From assembly GCA_947503285.1 (NCBI GenBank), contig CANNDD010000006.1, positions 124,001-188,000 on the forward strand: DNA of 64,000 nt. The letters are read 5' to 3'. The position numbers were made by a program, and so were the translations under genes. The notes beneath the pieces were generated by a model. The model was not told the origin of the DNA and ran no database searches. It saw only the letters and a list, made by a program, of their open reading frames with translations. Origin of the DNA: an uncultured Croceitalea sp. GTDB taxonomy: Bacteria > Bacteroidota > Bacteroidia > Flavobacteriales > Flavobacteriaceae. Positions 53,738 through 62,821 of the stretch are shown here, one piece after another; the first letter of the stretch is position 1, and each line of letters begins with the position of its first letter.

Positions 53738-55270
53738 ATGAGCACCACTAAAAAAGCATCTTCAGCCCTTATTTCAGTTTTTCACAAAGATGGTTTGGAA
53801 CCAATCGTGAGAAAGTTTGACGAATTGGGCATCACCATTTATTCTACCGGGGGAACGGAAAAGTTCATTAAAGACCTTGGTATTGATGTCGTACCTGTAG
53901 AAGATGTTACCAGCTATCCTTCCATACTGGGTGGCAGGGTCAAAACCCTTCATCCGAAAGTATTCGGGGGAATTTTAAATCGGCAAGACCACAATGGTGA
54001 TATTGCCCAAATGGAAGAGTTTGAAATTCCACAATTGGATATTGTCATCGTAGACCTCTATCCTTTTGAAAAAACGGTGGCCAGTGGCGCCTCAGAACAA
54101 GATATCATCGAAAAGATCGATATTGGGGGCATCTCTTTGATTCGCGCTGCGGCCAAAAATTATAAGGATGTGCTTTGTGTTTCTTCTATGGAAGATTATT
54201 CAGATTTCTTGAATGTAATTTCAGGGGGAAATGGAGAAACCACCCTTGAAGATCGTAAACGTTTTGCCGCCAAAGCCTTCAATGTTTCGTCGCATTACGA
54301 TACGGCTATCTTCAATTATTTCAATCAAAATCATGGGGAAGCTGTTTTAAAAATCAGTGAACTTAAAGGTAATGTATTGCGGTATGGTGAAAATCCGCAT
54401 CAAAAAGGATTCTTTTTTGGCGATTTTGAAGCCATGTTTACCAAACTACATGGCAAAGAGCTTTCATATAACAACCTTTTGGATGTTGATGCAGCCGTTC
54501 TGCTTATGAATGAATTCAAAGGTGAGGCGCCCACATTTGCAATCTTGAAACATAATAATGCCTGTGGTCTGGCACAACGCAACACCATTCATCAAGCTTA
54601 TGTAGATGCTTTGGCAGGCGATCCAGTATCCGCCTTTGGGGGAATCTTGATTTCGAATGTAGAAATTGACGCGGCCACGGCAGCGGAAATCCATAAACTT
54701 TTTTGCGAGGTAGTGATTGCACCAAGTTATTCAGATGAGGCGTTGAACACTTTAAAGGGCAAGAAAAACCGCATCATATTGACACAAAATGAGGTCGAAC
54801 TTCCGAAAACATTGGTACGCACCTGTTTGAATGGCGTTTTGGTCCAAGACAAAGACTTCAAGACCGATACCGAGGAAGATTTGACCCATGCTACACGAAA
54901 AAAACCTTCCAATCAAGAATTGGAAGACCTATTGTTCGCCTCTAAATTGTGCAAGCACACTAAGTCAAATACCATTGTATTGGCAAAAAACAGGCAACTC
55001 TGTGCCAGTGGAACAGGGCAGACATCACGTGTTGATGCATTAAATCAAGCAATCCATAAGGCAGGTACGTTTAATTTCGATTTGAATGGCGCCGTTATGG
55101 CAAGCGATGCGTTTTTTCCATTTCCCGACTGTGTCGAAATTGCACATAAGGCCGGAATAACAAGTGTCATACAACCCGGTGGTTCCATTAAAGATCAATT
55201 GAGCATTGATTATTGTGATGAAAATGACATGGCTATGGTAATGACCGGCACACGTCATTTTAAGCATTAA
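53738..55270 (+). CDS. purH: Bifunctional AICAR formyltransferase / IMP cyclohydrolase PurH
   Basis: Product of 510 residues. The N-terminal MGS-like IMP cyclohydrolase domain has STGGTEKFIKDLGIDVVPVEDVTSYPSILGGRVKTLHPK and IDIGGISLIRAAAKNY. The C-terminal AICAR transformylase domain has LRYGENPHQKGFF, the HNNACG motif in ILKHNNACGLA, DPVSAFGGI and SGTGQTSRVDA, ending in GTRHFKH. It carries out the last two steps of IMP synthesis in the cytosol. The family length is normal. A terminator is not evident before mreB. Confidence 0.97.
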   Translation: MSTTKKASSALISVFHKDGLEPIVRKFDELGITIYSTGGTEKFIKDLGIDVVPVEDVTSYPSILGGRVKTLHPKVFGGILNRQDHNGDIAQMEEFEIPQLDIVIVDLYPFEKTVASGASEQDIIEKIDIGGISLIRAAAKNYKDVLCVSSMEDYSDFLNVISGGNGETTLEDRKRFAAKAFNVSSHYDTAIFNYFNQNHGEAVLKISELKGNVLRYGENPHQKGFFFGDFEAMFTKLHGKELSYNNLLDVDAAVLLMNEFKGEAPTFAILKHNNACGLAQRNTIHQAYVDALAGDPVSAFGGILISNVEIDAATAAEIHKLFCEVVIAPSYSDEALNTLKGKKNRIILTQNEVELPKTLVRTCLNGVLVQDKDFKTDTEEDLTHATRKKPSNQELEDLLFASKLCKHTKSNTIVLAKNRQLCASGTGQTSRVDALNQAIHKAGTFNFDLNGAVMASDAFFPFPDCVEIAHKAGITSVIQPGGSIKDQLSIDYCDENDMAMVMTGTRHFKH

Positions 55271-55276
55271 TTTCAC

Positions 55277-55284
55277 TACTTTTG
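55277..55284 (+). promoter_or_regulatory. Putative -7 box for the mreBCD operon
   Basis: TACTTTTG fits TAnnTTTG and lies 40 bases before the mreB ATG. No clear -33 TTG was found at the usual distance, so the call is moderate. Confidence 0.4.
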
Positions 55285-55324
55285 CCGGTAAATTTTACCA
55301 TTAAACCGATAATTTAAACTTTAT

Positions 55325-56353
55325 ATGGGCTTTTTTGATTTCATGACCGAGGAAATTGCAATTGACCTTGGTACGGCAAACACCCTTATTATCCACTTAG
55401 ACAAGGTTGTAGTGGATAGTCCTTCTATCGTGGCACGTGATCGGGTCTCTGGAAAAATAATCGCTGTTGGCAAAGAAGCCAACATGATGCAAGGTAAGAC
55501 CCATGAGAACATAAAAACGATACGTCCGCTAAAAGACGGGGTAATTGCTGATTTTGATGCCTCTGAAAAGATGATCAACATGTTCATCAAGAACATACCC
55601 GCCTTAAAGAAAAAATGGTTTCCCCCTGCGCTTCGAATGGTCATCTGTATTCCCTCAGGTATTACCGAGGTTGAGATGCGGGCGGTTCGGGAATCAGCGG
55701 AACGTGTAAATGGCAAAGAGGTTTATTTGATACACGAACCTATGGCCGCCGCGATTGGAATCGGACTGGATATCATGCAACCAAAAGGCAACATGATCGT
55801 AGATATTGGTGGTGGTACTACTGAGATTGCCGTCATCGCATTGGGTGGAATCGTTTGTGATAAATCGGTTAAAATTGCAGGTGACGTTTTCACCAATGAC
55901 ATCATCTATTACATGCGTACCCAGCATAATTTATATGTGGGTGAAACCACGGCCGAGGCCATAAAAATCGAGATAGGTTCGGCAACTGAAGATTTACAAT
56001 CGCCCCCTGACGACAAATCCATTCAAGGTCGTGATTTATTGACAGGGAAACCAAAACAAGTCCATGTCTCTTATCGAGAAATTGCAAAAGCATTGGACAA
56101 GAGTATTTTACGTGTTGAAGATGCCGTTATGGAGACCTTATCACAAACCCCACCAGAATTAGCAGCCGATATTTATAATACCGGTATTTATCTAGCGGGT
56201 GGTGGATCTATGTTAAGAGGGCTTGATAAAAGACTATCGCAAAAAACCGATTTGCCAGTCTATATTGCCGAAGACCCCCTTAGGGCCGTCGTGCGCGGAA
56301 CGGGTATTGCACTTAAAAATTTAGAGCGCTATAAAAATATCTTGATCAAGTAG
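55325..56353 (+). CDS. mreB: Rod shape-determining protein MreB
   Basis: Product of 342 residues. Actin-fold phosphate loops are clear: EEIAIDLGTANTLI at the N-terminus, VDIGGGTTEIAV in the middle and YLAGGGSMLRGLDKRL near the C-terminus. MreB polymerises under the inner membrane and organises the elongation machinery for cell-wall growth. First of five genes for the elongasome. Normal family length. Confidence 0.97.
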   Translation: MGFFDFMTEEIAIDLGTANTLIIHLDKVVVDSPSIVARDRVSGKIIAVGKEANMMQGKTHENIKTIRPLKDGVIADFDASEKMINMFIKNIPALKKKWFPPALRMVICIPSGITEVEMRAVRESAERVNGKEVYLIHEPMAAAIGIGLDIMQPKGNMIVDIGGGTTEIAVIALGGIVCDKSVKIAGDVFTNDIIYYMRTQHNLYVGETTAEAIKIEIGSATEDLQSPPDDKSIQGRDLLTGKPKQVHVSYREIAKALDKSILRVEDAVMETLSQTPPELAADIYNTGIYLAGGGSMLRGLDKRLSQKTDLPVYIAEDPLRAVVRGTGIALKNLERYKNILIK

Positions 56354-56395
56354 CGGAAGTAGTTTTATAGGGTACAATTCATTTAATAAAATTGA

Positions 56396-57211
56396 ATGCA
56401 ACGGATTATCAATTTTATTCTTAATTATAGGAATTCGGTTCTTTATTTCTTCTTGCTTATCGTTTCGTTGACGTTTACCATACGTTCACACTCATACCAT
56501 CAATCGTACTTTTTCAACTCTTCAAAATGGTTCACGGGATCTGTCTATAATGTCTCATCCAACATTACCTCTTACTTCAATTTAGAAGAGGAAAATCAAA
56601 GGCTATCTGAAGAAAATGAAAAGTTACGAAACCAACTTTTCAATACCTCCACTATCAGTGACTCCATTAAATACCTTAGGGTTGATTTTGAAGTAGTACA
56701 TGCCAGGATCGTAAAGAACAGTTACGCTTCACCACGCAACTATATCACTATCGATAAAGGGGACAAAGATGGCATTTCACAAGATATGGGCGTAATTACA
56801 ACAAAAGGTATATTGGGTATTGTTGAAAATACTTCTGCCAACTTTGCAACCGTCCAAAGTATTTTAAATACCAAATCCACGATCAATGCCAAAATAAAAA
56901 ATACCAACTATTTCGGTTCATTAAAATGGGATGCGAAAAACTTCAATGTTGTGCAACTCATTGATATTCCGCGATTGGTTCCCTTGACTGTTGGTGACAC
57001 CATTGTAACAGGTTCCATGTCAAGTATTTTTCCAGAAAACATACCCATCGGGGTAATTAAAAAATACAATTTGAATCAGGCACAGAGTAGTTATAATATT
57101 GATGTGACCCTATTCAATAATATGGCCAACCTAAAAAATGTCTATATCGTAAAAAACAAAAACCGTAAGGAAGTTCTGGAATTGGAAAAAACAACCCTTA
57201 ATGCTGAGTAA
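56396..57211 (+). CDS. mreC: Rod shape-determining protein MreC
   Basis: Product of 271 residues. One N-terminal membrane helix (NSVLYFFLLIVSLTFTI), a coiled coil (EEENQRLSEENEKLRNQL) and the MreC beta domains (YASPRNYITIDKGDKDGISQDMGVI, KGILGIVENTSANFATVQSIL). It links MreB and the synthases in the periplasm. It overlaps mreD by 11 bases. Confidence 0.93.
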   Translation: MQRIINFILNYRNSVLYFFLLIVSLTFTIRSHSYHQSYFFNSSKWFTGSVYNVSSNITSYFNLEEENQRLSEENEKLRNQLFNTSTISDSIKYLRVDFEVVHARIVKNSYASPRNYITIDKGDKDGISQDMGVITTKGILGIVENTSANFATVQSILNTKSTINAKIKNTNYFGSLKWDAKNFNVVQLIDIPRLVPLTVGDTIVTGSMSSIFPENIPIGVIKKYNLNQAQSSYNIDVTLFNNMANLKNVYIVKNKNRKEVLELEKTTLNAE

Positions 57212-57710
57212 TCCGATTATTGTCACCATTGTTCGTTTTGTGCTCTTGATACTCGTGCAGGTATTGATATTCAATAATTTGAACTTTTTTGGTTATATCA
57301 ACCCGTTGGTCTACGTGCTTTTTTTCTATTGGTATCCCATCAGGGAAAATAGGGCCGCTTTCATTACGGTAAGTTTTCTGCTAGGTCTTTTCATAGATAT
57401 CTTTTCAGATACACTTGCACTTCATGCCATTGTCTCCATAACCCTTGCCTACGTAAGACCTTTTTTAATGCGATTTTGTTTTGGGGCAAATTTTGACTTT
57501 CAAGCCTTCACATTTAAGAATGCTACCCGACTACAGCGCATAACCTTTTTGTTTTTGTTAATATTGATACAACATGTGCTATTCTTTTCGTTGGAAATAT
57601 GGAGTTTTGCCCACATACTATTAATTTTGAAAAAAATACTTTTTACCAGCTTTTCAACGTTTTTAATCTGTATACTGCTAACCTCCCTCTTTGCAAAAGA
57701 AAATGATTAA
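57201..57710 (+). CDS. mreD: Rod shape-determining protein MreD
   Basis: Product of 169 residues with about five membrane helices (VRFVLLILVQVLIFNNL, YVLFFYWYPI, FLLGLFIDIFSDTL, ITFLFLLILIQHVLFFSLE, LFTSFSTFLICILLTSLF). Position between mreC and the PBP2 gene and topology identify MreD; sequence conservation in this family is low. Confidence 0.85.
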   Translation: MLSNPIIVTIVRFVLLILVQVLIFNNLNFFGYINPLVYVLFFYWYPIRENRAAFITVSFLLGLFIDIFSDTLALHAIVSITLAYVRPFLMRFCFGANFDFQAFTFKNATRLQRITFLFLLILIQHVLFFSLEIWSFAHILLILKKILFTSFSTFLICILLTSLFAKEND

Positions 57711-57736
57711 TACGTCACAATCAATAGGATAAGAAG

Positions 57737-59605
57737 ATGAAAAAAATACTTTTATCATCAATCATAGTGATTATCGGGATAGTCTTTATCGGTAGGCTGT
57801 CTTATCTGCAACTTTTCAGTTTTTCCCCGAATCAAATCATGGAAGATCCAGCAATAAAAGCAGTATATGATTATCCTGAACGTGGTTATGTCTATGATAG
57901 AAACGGAAAACTATTGGTGGGCAATCAACCCGCCTATGACGTGATGGTCATACCAAGGGAAACCAAGTCATTGGATACCCTAGAGTTTTGTGGGTTATTA
58001 AAAATCAGCAAAGAAGACTTTGTCAAAAAAATGAAGAGGGCCAGACGTTATTCTACGCGGCTGCCTTCAGTTCTTGTACCACAACTCGCAAAAGAGGATT
58101 ATGCAGGGTTACAGGAAAAAATGCGCAAATATGTTGGTTTTTATATCCAGAAAAGGTCTTTACGTGACTACATGACGAACGGTGCAGCAAACGTTTTGGG
58201 TTATATCAGTGAAGTCAATGAGGCTGATCTCAGGGCAAATCCGTATTACAGGGCCGGAGAACTAAAGGGCAGAACCGGCATCGAAAAGCAATATGAAGAG
58301 TTATTACGAGGTAGAAAAGGGGTCAAATACATTCAGAAAGATCGTTTTAACCGCGATATCGGTCCTTATAAAAATGGAAAGATCGATACATTACCTGAAT
58401 TAGGCAAAGAACTTCATATTACCATAGATAAAGAATTACAAGAATATGGAGAACGGTTAATGCATGGTAAGAGGGGTGGTATTGTTGCCATAGAACCTTC
58501 CTCAGGGGAGATTTTGACCATGATTTCAGGCCCCACGTATGACCCAGCATTACTGGTCGGTCGTGAACGTTCTAAAAATTACACCAAATTACATTACGAC
58601 AGTATCGCAAAACCGACTTGGGACCGTTCATTATTGGCCCAACCTTCGCCAGGGTCGCCCTTCAAGACACTAAATGCGCTTGTAGCCCTGCAAGAGAATG
58701 TTATTGAACCCGAAACAAAAATCAGATGTTACAATGGGTTCTACGTCGGAAAAAATAAAAAAGGCTGTCATTGCGGCGGGGGCATGCGAAATTTAAATTC
58801 GGGTATTTTCGAATCATGCAATGCGTATTTCGCCGGGACTTTCAGAAAAATTTATTCCAAGTATAAAACAACCGATGAGGGAATGGATGTTTGGGAGAAA
58901 CATATGAAAAGTTTTGGTCTCGGAAATTACCTTGGTACCGATTTGCCCACAGGTGCCCCTGGAAGGATACCCGATAAATCGTATTATGATAGGGCATATG
59001 GTGATAATAGATGGGCCTCATCTTTTATTATCTCAAACGCAATAGGTCAGGGCGAAGTGGCCGCTACCCCTATTCAATTGGCAAATATGACATCGGCTAT
59101 TGCCAATCGGGGCTATTTTTACACCCCCCACATGATAAAGAAAATAAATGGCACGACCAATATAGACCCCAAATATACCGAACGACGCTATACCACGATT
59201 GACAAAGAACATTTTGAACCCGTCGTTGAGGCCATGGCCAATGTTTATAGGCACGGAACGGCAAAATGGCTTAAAATACCCGATATTGAAATCGCAGGAA
59301 AAACGGGTACCGTAGAGAATTTTACAAGAATAGATGGCGAACGGGTTCAACTTACCGATCACTCCATTTTTGTAGCATTCGCCCCAGTGGAAAATCCAAA
59401 AATTGCCTTGGCCGTTTATATTGAACACGGGTACTATGGGGCTCGGTACGCCGGTCATATTGCCTCCCTTTTAATCGAAAAATACCTTAAGGGTGAAATA
59501 ACGAGAAAAGACCTTGAAAAGCGCATGCTGGATAAAACTTTGGAGCACGAGTATGCAAAACCTTTTAGCGGAGAGCCTTTTAAGATAAACGAGTATGTCT
59601 GGTAA
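57737..59605 (+). CDS. mrdA: Penicillin-binding protein 2 (elongation transpeptidase)
   Basis: Product of 622 residues. One N-terminal membrane helix, a PBP dimer domain (YDYPERGYVYDRNGKLLVGNQPAYDVMVIP, GRTGIEKQYEELLRG), and the transpeptidase domain with the catalytic serine in QPSPGSPFKTL (SxxK), SNA (SxN) in IISNAIGQGEVAATP and KTG in IAGKTGTVEN. A cysteine-rich insert (GKNKKGCHCGGGMR) follows the active serine. PBP2 cross-links peptidoglycan together with RodA, whose gene overlaps its end by 11 bases. Confidence 0.95.
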   Translation: MKKILLSSIIVIIGIVFIGRLSYLQLFSFSPNQIMEDPAIKAVYDYPERGYVYDRNGKLLVGNQPAYDVMVIPRETKSLDTLEFCGLLKISKEDFVKKMKRARRYSTRLPSVLVPQLAKEDYAGLQEKMRKYVGFYIQKRSLRDYMTNGAANVLGYISEVNEADLRANPYYRAGELKGRTGIEKQYEELLRGRKGVKYIQKDRFNRDIGPYKNGKIDTLPELGKELHITIDKELQEYGERLMHGKRGGIVAIEPSSGEILTMISGPTYDPALLVGRERSKNYTKLHYDSIAKPTWDRSLLAQPSPGSPFKTLNALVALQENVIEPETKIRCYNGFYVGKNKKGCHCGGGMRNLNSGIFESCNAYFAGTFRKIYSKYKTTDEGMDVWEKHMKSFGLGNYLGTDLPTGAPGRIPDKSYYDRAYGDNRWASSFIISNAIGQGEVAATPIQLANMTSAIANRGYFYTPHMIKKINGTTNIDPKYTERRYTTIDKEHFEPVVEAMANVYRHGTAKWLKIPDIEIAGKTGTVENFTRIDGERVQLTDHSIFVAFAPVENPKIALAVYIEHGYYGARYAGHIASLLIEKYLKGEITRKDLEKRMLDKTLEHEYAKPFSGEPFKINEYVW

Positions 59606-60875
59606 AAGTGTTCTTAAACGGTTAGACTGGCTAACCGTTCTTCTTTATCTTTTATTGGTCTTCTTTGGTTGGATAAACATTTATAGTACCACCTTTACAG
59701 ATGCATCAAGCTCCATACTTGATTTTTCGACCTCATATGGAAAACAGCTTTTCTTTATGGGCATTTCATTCGTGATGGTCATTGTAATCATGTCTTTGGA
59801 AACCACTTTCTTTGAACGTTTTGCCAGTATTTTCTATATCGTTTCGATTGTATTGTTAATTGGATTGTACCTTTTTGGTAAGACGATTGCTGGGGCCACT
59901 TCATGGTATGATCTAGGGTTTTTCAACTTTCAACCTTCAGAGTTTACGAAAATGGCCACTGCCCTCGCCATAGCCAAGTACCTTAGTGATATACAAACCG
60001 ACATCAAGAAAATCAGGCATCAATGGTACGCCATTCTGATCATAGCGATACCCGTTCTTCTTATTATACCGCAGCCAGACCCCGGTAGTGCCCTAATCTA
60101 TTTTGCCCTGTTTTTTGTGCTTTTTAGGGAAGGGCTTCCGCTAAAATATTTAGGGTTGTCCATTTTGTTGGTGCTTCTCTTTATCAGCACACTTAAGTTT
60201 GGGGTGGTTTGGGTATGTATTGGCTTGGGAATTTTGATCTCTTTGTTTTTTTTCATTAAAAGGGGGGATGTGAAAATCCCAAAAATCCCACTCGTACTAT
60301 TTCTGATATCGTGTCTGATCATATCACTATCGGTGAACTTTGTTTTCAACAATGTCTTCGAACAGCGACATCGTGATCGATTCGGTTTATGGCTAGGCCT
60401 AGAAAAAGACCCTGTAAAGCTAGAACAAATCAAAAAGACGATTGGTTACAACACCTATCAATCAGAAAAGGCCATTGAGTCTGGAGGATTTTTTGGAAAG
60501 GGCTTTTTGGAAGGAACCCGCACAAAGGGCGACTTCGTACCCCAACAACATACCGATTATATCTTCAGTTCTGTAGGGGAAGAATGGGGGTTCATCGGCA
60601 CCACATTGATCATAATCATCTTCACCTTGTTATTTTTAAGATTGATACACGTCGCAGAACGGCAGAAACGTGATTTTAGCCGTATGTACGGTTATGGCGT
60701 AATCTCCATTTTGTTGATTCATTATTTCATTAATATCGGCATGGTCATCGGTCTTTTACCGACAATAGGTATTCCACTACCCTTCTTTAGTTATGGTGGA
60801 TCAGGCCTTATTTTTTTTACCGCCATGCTCTTCACCTTTCTAAAGCTCGATACAGCTAGGTTGAACGAGCTTTAA
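59595..60875 (+). CDS. rodA: Peptidoglycan glycosyltransferase RodA (SEDS family)
   Basis: Product of 426 residues with about ten membrane helices. SEDS motifs are present: the WYDLGFFNFQPSEFTKMA region, LLIIPQPDPGSALIY, and the C-terminal GLLPTIGIPLPFFSYGGSGLI. It polymerises lipid II glycan strands with PBP2. The stop codon lies inside a short hairpin shared with the convergent endonuclease gene. Confidence 0.95.
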   Translation: MSGKSVLKRLDWLTVLLYLLLVFFGWINIYSTTFTDASSSILDFSTSYGKQLFFMGISFVMVIVIMSLETTFFERFASIFYIVSIVLLIGLYLFGKTIAGATSWYDLGFFNFQPSEFTKMATALAIAKYLSDIQTDIKKIRHQWYAILIIAIPVLLIIPQPDPGSALIYFALFFVLFREGLPLKYLGLSILLVLLFISTLKFGVVWVCIGLGILISLFFFIKRGDVKIPKIPLVLFLISCLIISLSVNFVFNNVFEQRHRDRFGLWLGLEKDPVKLEQIKKTIGYNTYQSEKAIESGGFFGKGFLEGTRTKGDFVPQQHTDYIFSSVGEEWGFIGTTLIIIIFTLLFLRLIHVAERQKRDFSRMYGYGVISILLIHYFINIGMVIGLLPTIGIPLPFFSYGGSGLIFFTAMLFTFLKLDTARLNEL

Positions 60876-60881
60876 AAGCTC
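60867..60881. terminator. Short hairpin containing both convergent stop codons
   Basis: GAGCTT-TAA-AAGCTC: a 6-bp stem with a TAA loop. The rodA stop (60873-60875) is the loop, and the endonuclease stop overlaps it on the other strand (60872-60874). Possible weak bidirectional terminator; no long T-run. Confidence 0.35.
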
Positions 60882-61711
60882 CATCCTGATTTATTGATCT
60901 TCGTTTCCAATTGCCGTTGCCAGTCTAAATCCTGTTGGTAAAAAAAGTCAATACCCGTACGTTTCTCGATTTCATCAATGGATACTAAAAAATAATCCAA
61001 GGGTTGTTTACTTTCTTTATGCGGCATTAAGAATGCCAGGGCCTTGCCCTGCTTACCTGCCTTTCTATAAACAATTTTATAGAACATATTAGGGACGTCA
61101 ACATCCTCTTCACCGATTTCTTCCAGGTCCCGTTCCAGTATCCCCCCAGTGACTATAAACAAGTCCCCATAACTTTTGCACCATTGTCTTACCTGTTTTT
61201 CAAGCCTATTCCATACCCCCGCATTAAAATCGCGATTTTGCGGTGCTATATTGCTCGTATAAAAGGTTTCGTTGTAAGCATATTCCGAAAATCTGCGATC
61301 ACCGGCCGGGCATAAGTGTCCCCTGTCATAACCAGAACCCTTATAGTTGCGCCAATCAGCAGATTTAGAGCTTATTTTTGGATCTTCTATAAAGTATGGT
61401 CTTTCTCTGTCATCATAAGTTAGATGCTCTTTCTTGAGCTCGTAAGCAACCCATTCGGCCTGTTCATGCCCTTCACTATAAGATAACATATAGAAATTGT
61501 GTTCTGCCAAACTGTTCGTCGTTGAGCTGGGCACCAACATATGATCGACAACCGTCTTTTTTCCGTCGTTTTCAGGATTGGAATAGGTACTGGGATTATA
61601 AAAATTCTCAAATACCCAAAAACCAATGATACAGACTGCCAGTAGTATGGTATAAATGGTTCGGCTTCTTTTTATTTTTCTTTGCACCATTAATTTGAAC
61701 TTTGCTATCAA
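60872..61711 (-). CDS. Membrane-anchored DNA/RNA non-specific endonuclease
   Basis: Product of 279 residues. After a basic N-terminus (QRKIKRSRTIY) comes one membrane segment (about residues 19-36). The rest is the Serratia/NucA-type beta-beta-alpha-metal nuclease: GYDRGHLCPAGDRR with catalytic His132, then YTSNIAPQNRDFNAGVWNRLE with the metal-binding Asn and Glu. These enzymes cut single- and double-stranded DNA and RNA with Mg. Anchored facing the periplasm, it may salvage nucleotides or degrade incoming DNA. No immunity or inhibitor gene is adjacent. Four bases overlap with rodA. Confidence 0.9.
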   Translation of the reverse strand: MIAKFKLMVQRKIKRSRTIYTILLAVCIIGFWVFENFYNPSTYSNPENDGKKTVVDHMLVPSSTTNSLAEHNFYMLSYSEGHEQAEWVAYELKKEHLTYDDRERPYFIEDPKISSKSADWRNYKGSGYDRGHLCPAGDRRFSEYAYNETFYTSNIAPQNRDFNAGVWNRLEKQVRQWCKSYGDLFIVTGGILERDLEEIGEEDVDVPNMFYKIVYRKAGKQGKALAFLMPHKESKQPLDYFLVSIDEIEKRTGIDFFYQQDLDWQRQLETKINKSGWSF

Positions 61712-61751
61712 AAAGGTTGATTACTTAAGTAGATAGGGACACAGAACAAGT

Positions 61752-61782
61752 TTTGTTGTCTTTTCACATAAGCGTACTTTTA
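61752..61782 (+). promoter_or_regulatory. Promoter of the Sua5 gene
   Basis: TTTG (61752-61755) and TACTTTTA (61775-61782), spacing 19, close to the consensus with one mismatch in the -7 box. The leader to the ATG at 61798 is about 10 bases. Confidence 0.45.
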
Positions 61783-61797
61783 CCCCTTTGAATTTCA

Positions 61798-62775
61798 ATG
61801 GCAATTATAACGAAAAATATACAAGGGGCTAAGACCATTCTTGATGGTGGTGGTCTGGTGGCGATACCAACTGAAACCGTATATGGCCTAGCTGCCAAGG
61901 CTACTGACCCAGCTGCGCTTGCCTCCATTTTTAAAACCAAGGGCAGGCCAAGTAATAATCCCTTGATTTTACATTTCCCTGATTTTAAGGCTATGGCACC
62001 TTATATCAAAGCAATCCCTGACGGGGTACGGCTGCTTGCGGCTAAGTTTTGGCCAGGTCCACTTACCCTCTTGCTACCAAAAACAACCCTTGTACCCGAC
62101 GCGGTTACGGCGGGACTGCCCAGGGTTGCCGTTCGCGTACCTGACCATAAGCTGACATTGGGGCTATTGAACCAATTGGATTATCCACTTGCTGCTCCAA
62201 GTGCCAACCCCTCTGGTTATATCAGCCCCACAAAACCATCTCACGTCAACATCCAACTTGGGGATAAAATACCTATGATACTTGATGGTGGAAACTGTGA
62301 AAAGGGATTGGAATCCACTATTTTAGGATGGAATGATGACGGAATTCCCACCATTTACAGAAAGGGAATCATTACCAAAGGTGATCTAGAAACTGTTTTG
62401 AATAAAGAAGTCTGTATATACGACTCCCATTCACAAACGTTGGAGGCACCAGGGATGCTTTCTTCCCATTACGCACCGAACACAAGAACGCTGCTTAGTT
62501 CGACCATATCAGAAAAGATTGACGAGAACAAACATTTGAAAATAGGGTTGATCAGCTTCAAAAATGCCTATGAAGGTGATGTGGCCATAACCAAAGAAAT
62601 CGTACTATCAAGTGATGGTGCATTGGACGAGGTGGCCTATAAGCTTTATGCGGCCATGCGTGAATTGGATGGTTTAGGGCTTGACGTCTTACTTATCGAA
62701 AAAGTACCGGATACGGGTATCGGTAAGGCCATCAATGATCGCTTAACAAGATCTGCAATAACCGGTACCAAATAG
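61798..62775 (+). CDS. L-threonylcarbamoyladenylate synthase (Sua5/YrdC family)
   Basis: Product of 325 residues. The YrdC domain (about residues 1-200) has VAIPTETVYGLAAKATDPAALASIFKTKGRPSNNPLILH and AAPSANPSGYISPTKPSHV. The C-terminal about 110 residues are the Sua5 domain (APGMLSSHYAPNT...). The long Sua5 form rather than the short TsaC/YrdC. It makes threonylcarbamoyl-AMP from threonine, bicarbonate and ATP for t6A37 on tRNA, in the cytosol. A terminator follows right after the stop codon. Confidence 0.93.
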   Translation: MAIITKNIQGAKTILDGGGLVAIPTETVYGLAAKATDPAALASIFKTKGRPSNNPLILHFPDFKAMAPYIKAIPDGVRLLAAKFWPGPLTLLLPKTTLVPDAVTAGLPRVAVRVPDHKLTLGLLNQLDYPLAAPSANPSGYISPTKPSHVNIQLGDKIPMILDGGNCEKGLESTILGWNDDGIPTIYRKGIITKGDLETVLNKEVCIYDSHSQTLEAPGMLSSHYAPNTRTLLSSTISEKIDENKHLKIGLISFKNAYEGDVAITKEIVLSSDGALDEVAYKLYAAMRELDGLGLDVLLIEKVPDTGIGKAINDRLTRSAITGTK

Positions 62776-62803
62776 AAAAGCCCTGAATTATCAGGGCTTT
62801 TCT
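62774..62803. terminator. Bidirectional terminator between Sua5 and S41 protease genes
   Basis: A perfect 13-bp inverted repeat AGAAAAGCCCTGA / TCAGGGCTTTTCT with a 4-base loop, T-rich on both sides. It begins at the Sua5 stop codon and lies 19 bases beyond the end of the convergent protease gene. Confidence 0.85.
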
Positions 62804-62821
62804 ATTTTATTTTCGATTACA

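Noticed and set aside
60872-61711. Secreted toxin with immunity partner
   Set aside because: The nuclease has a membrane anchor and no adjacent inhibitor gene; its neighbours are housekeeping genes.
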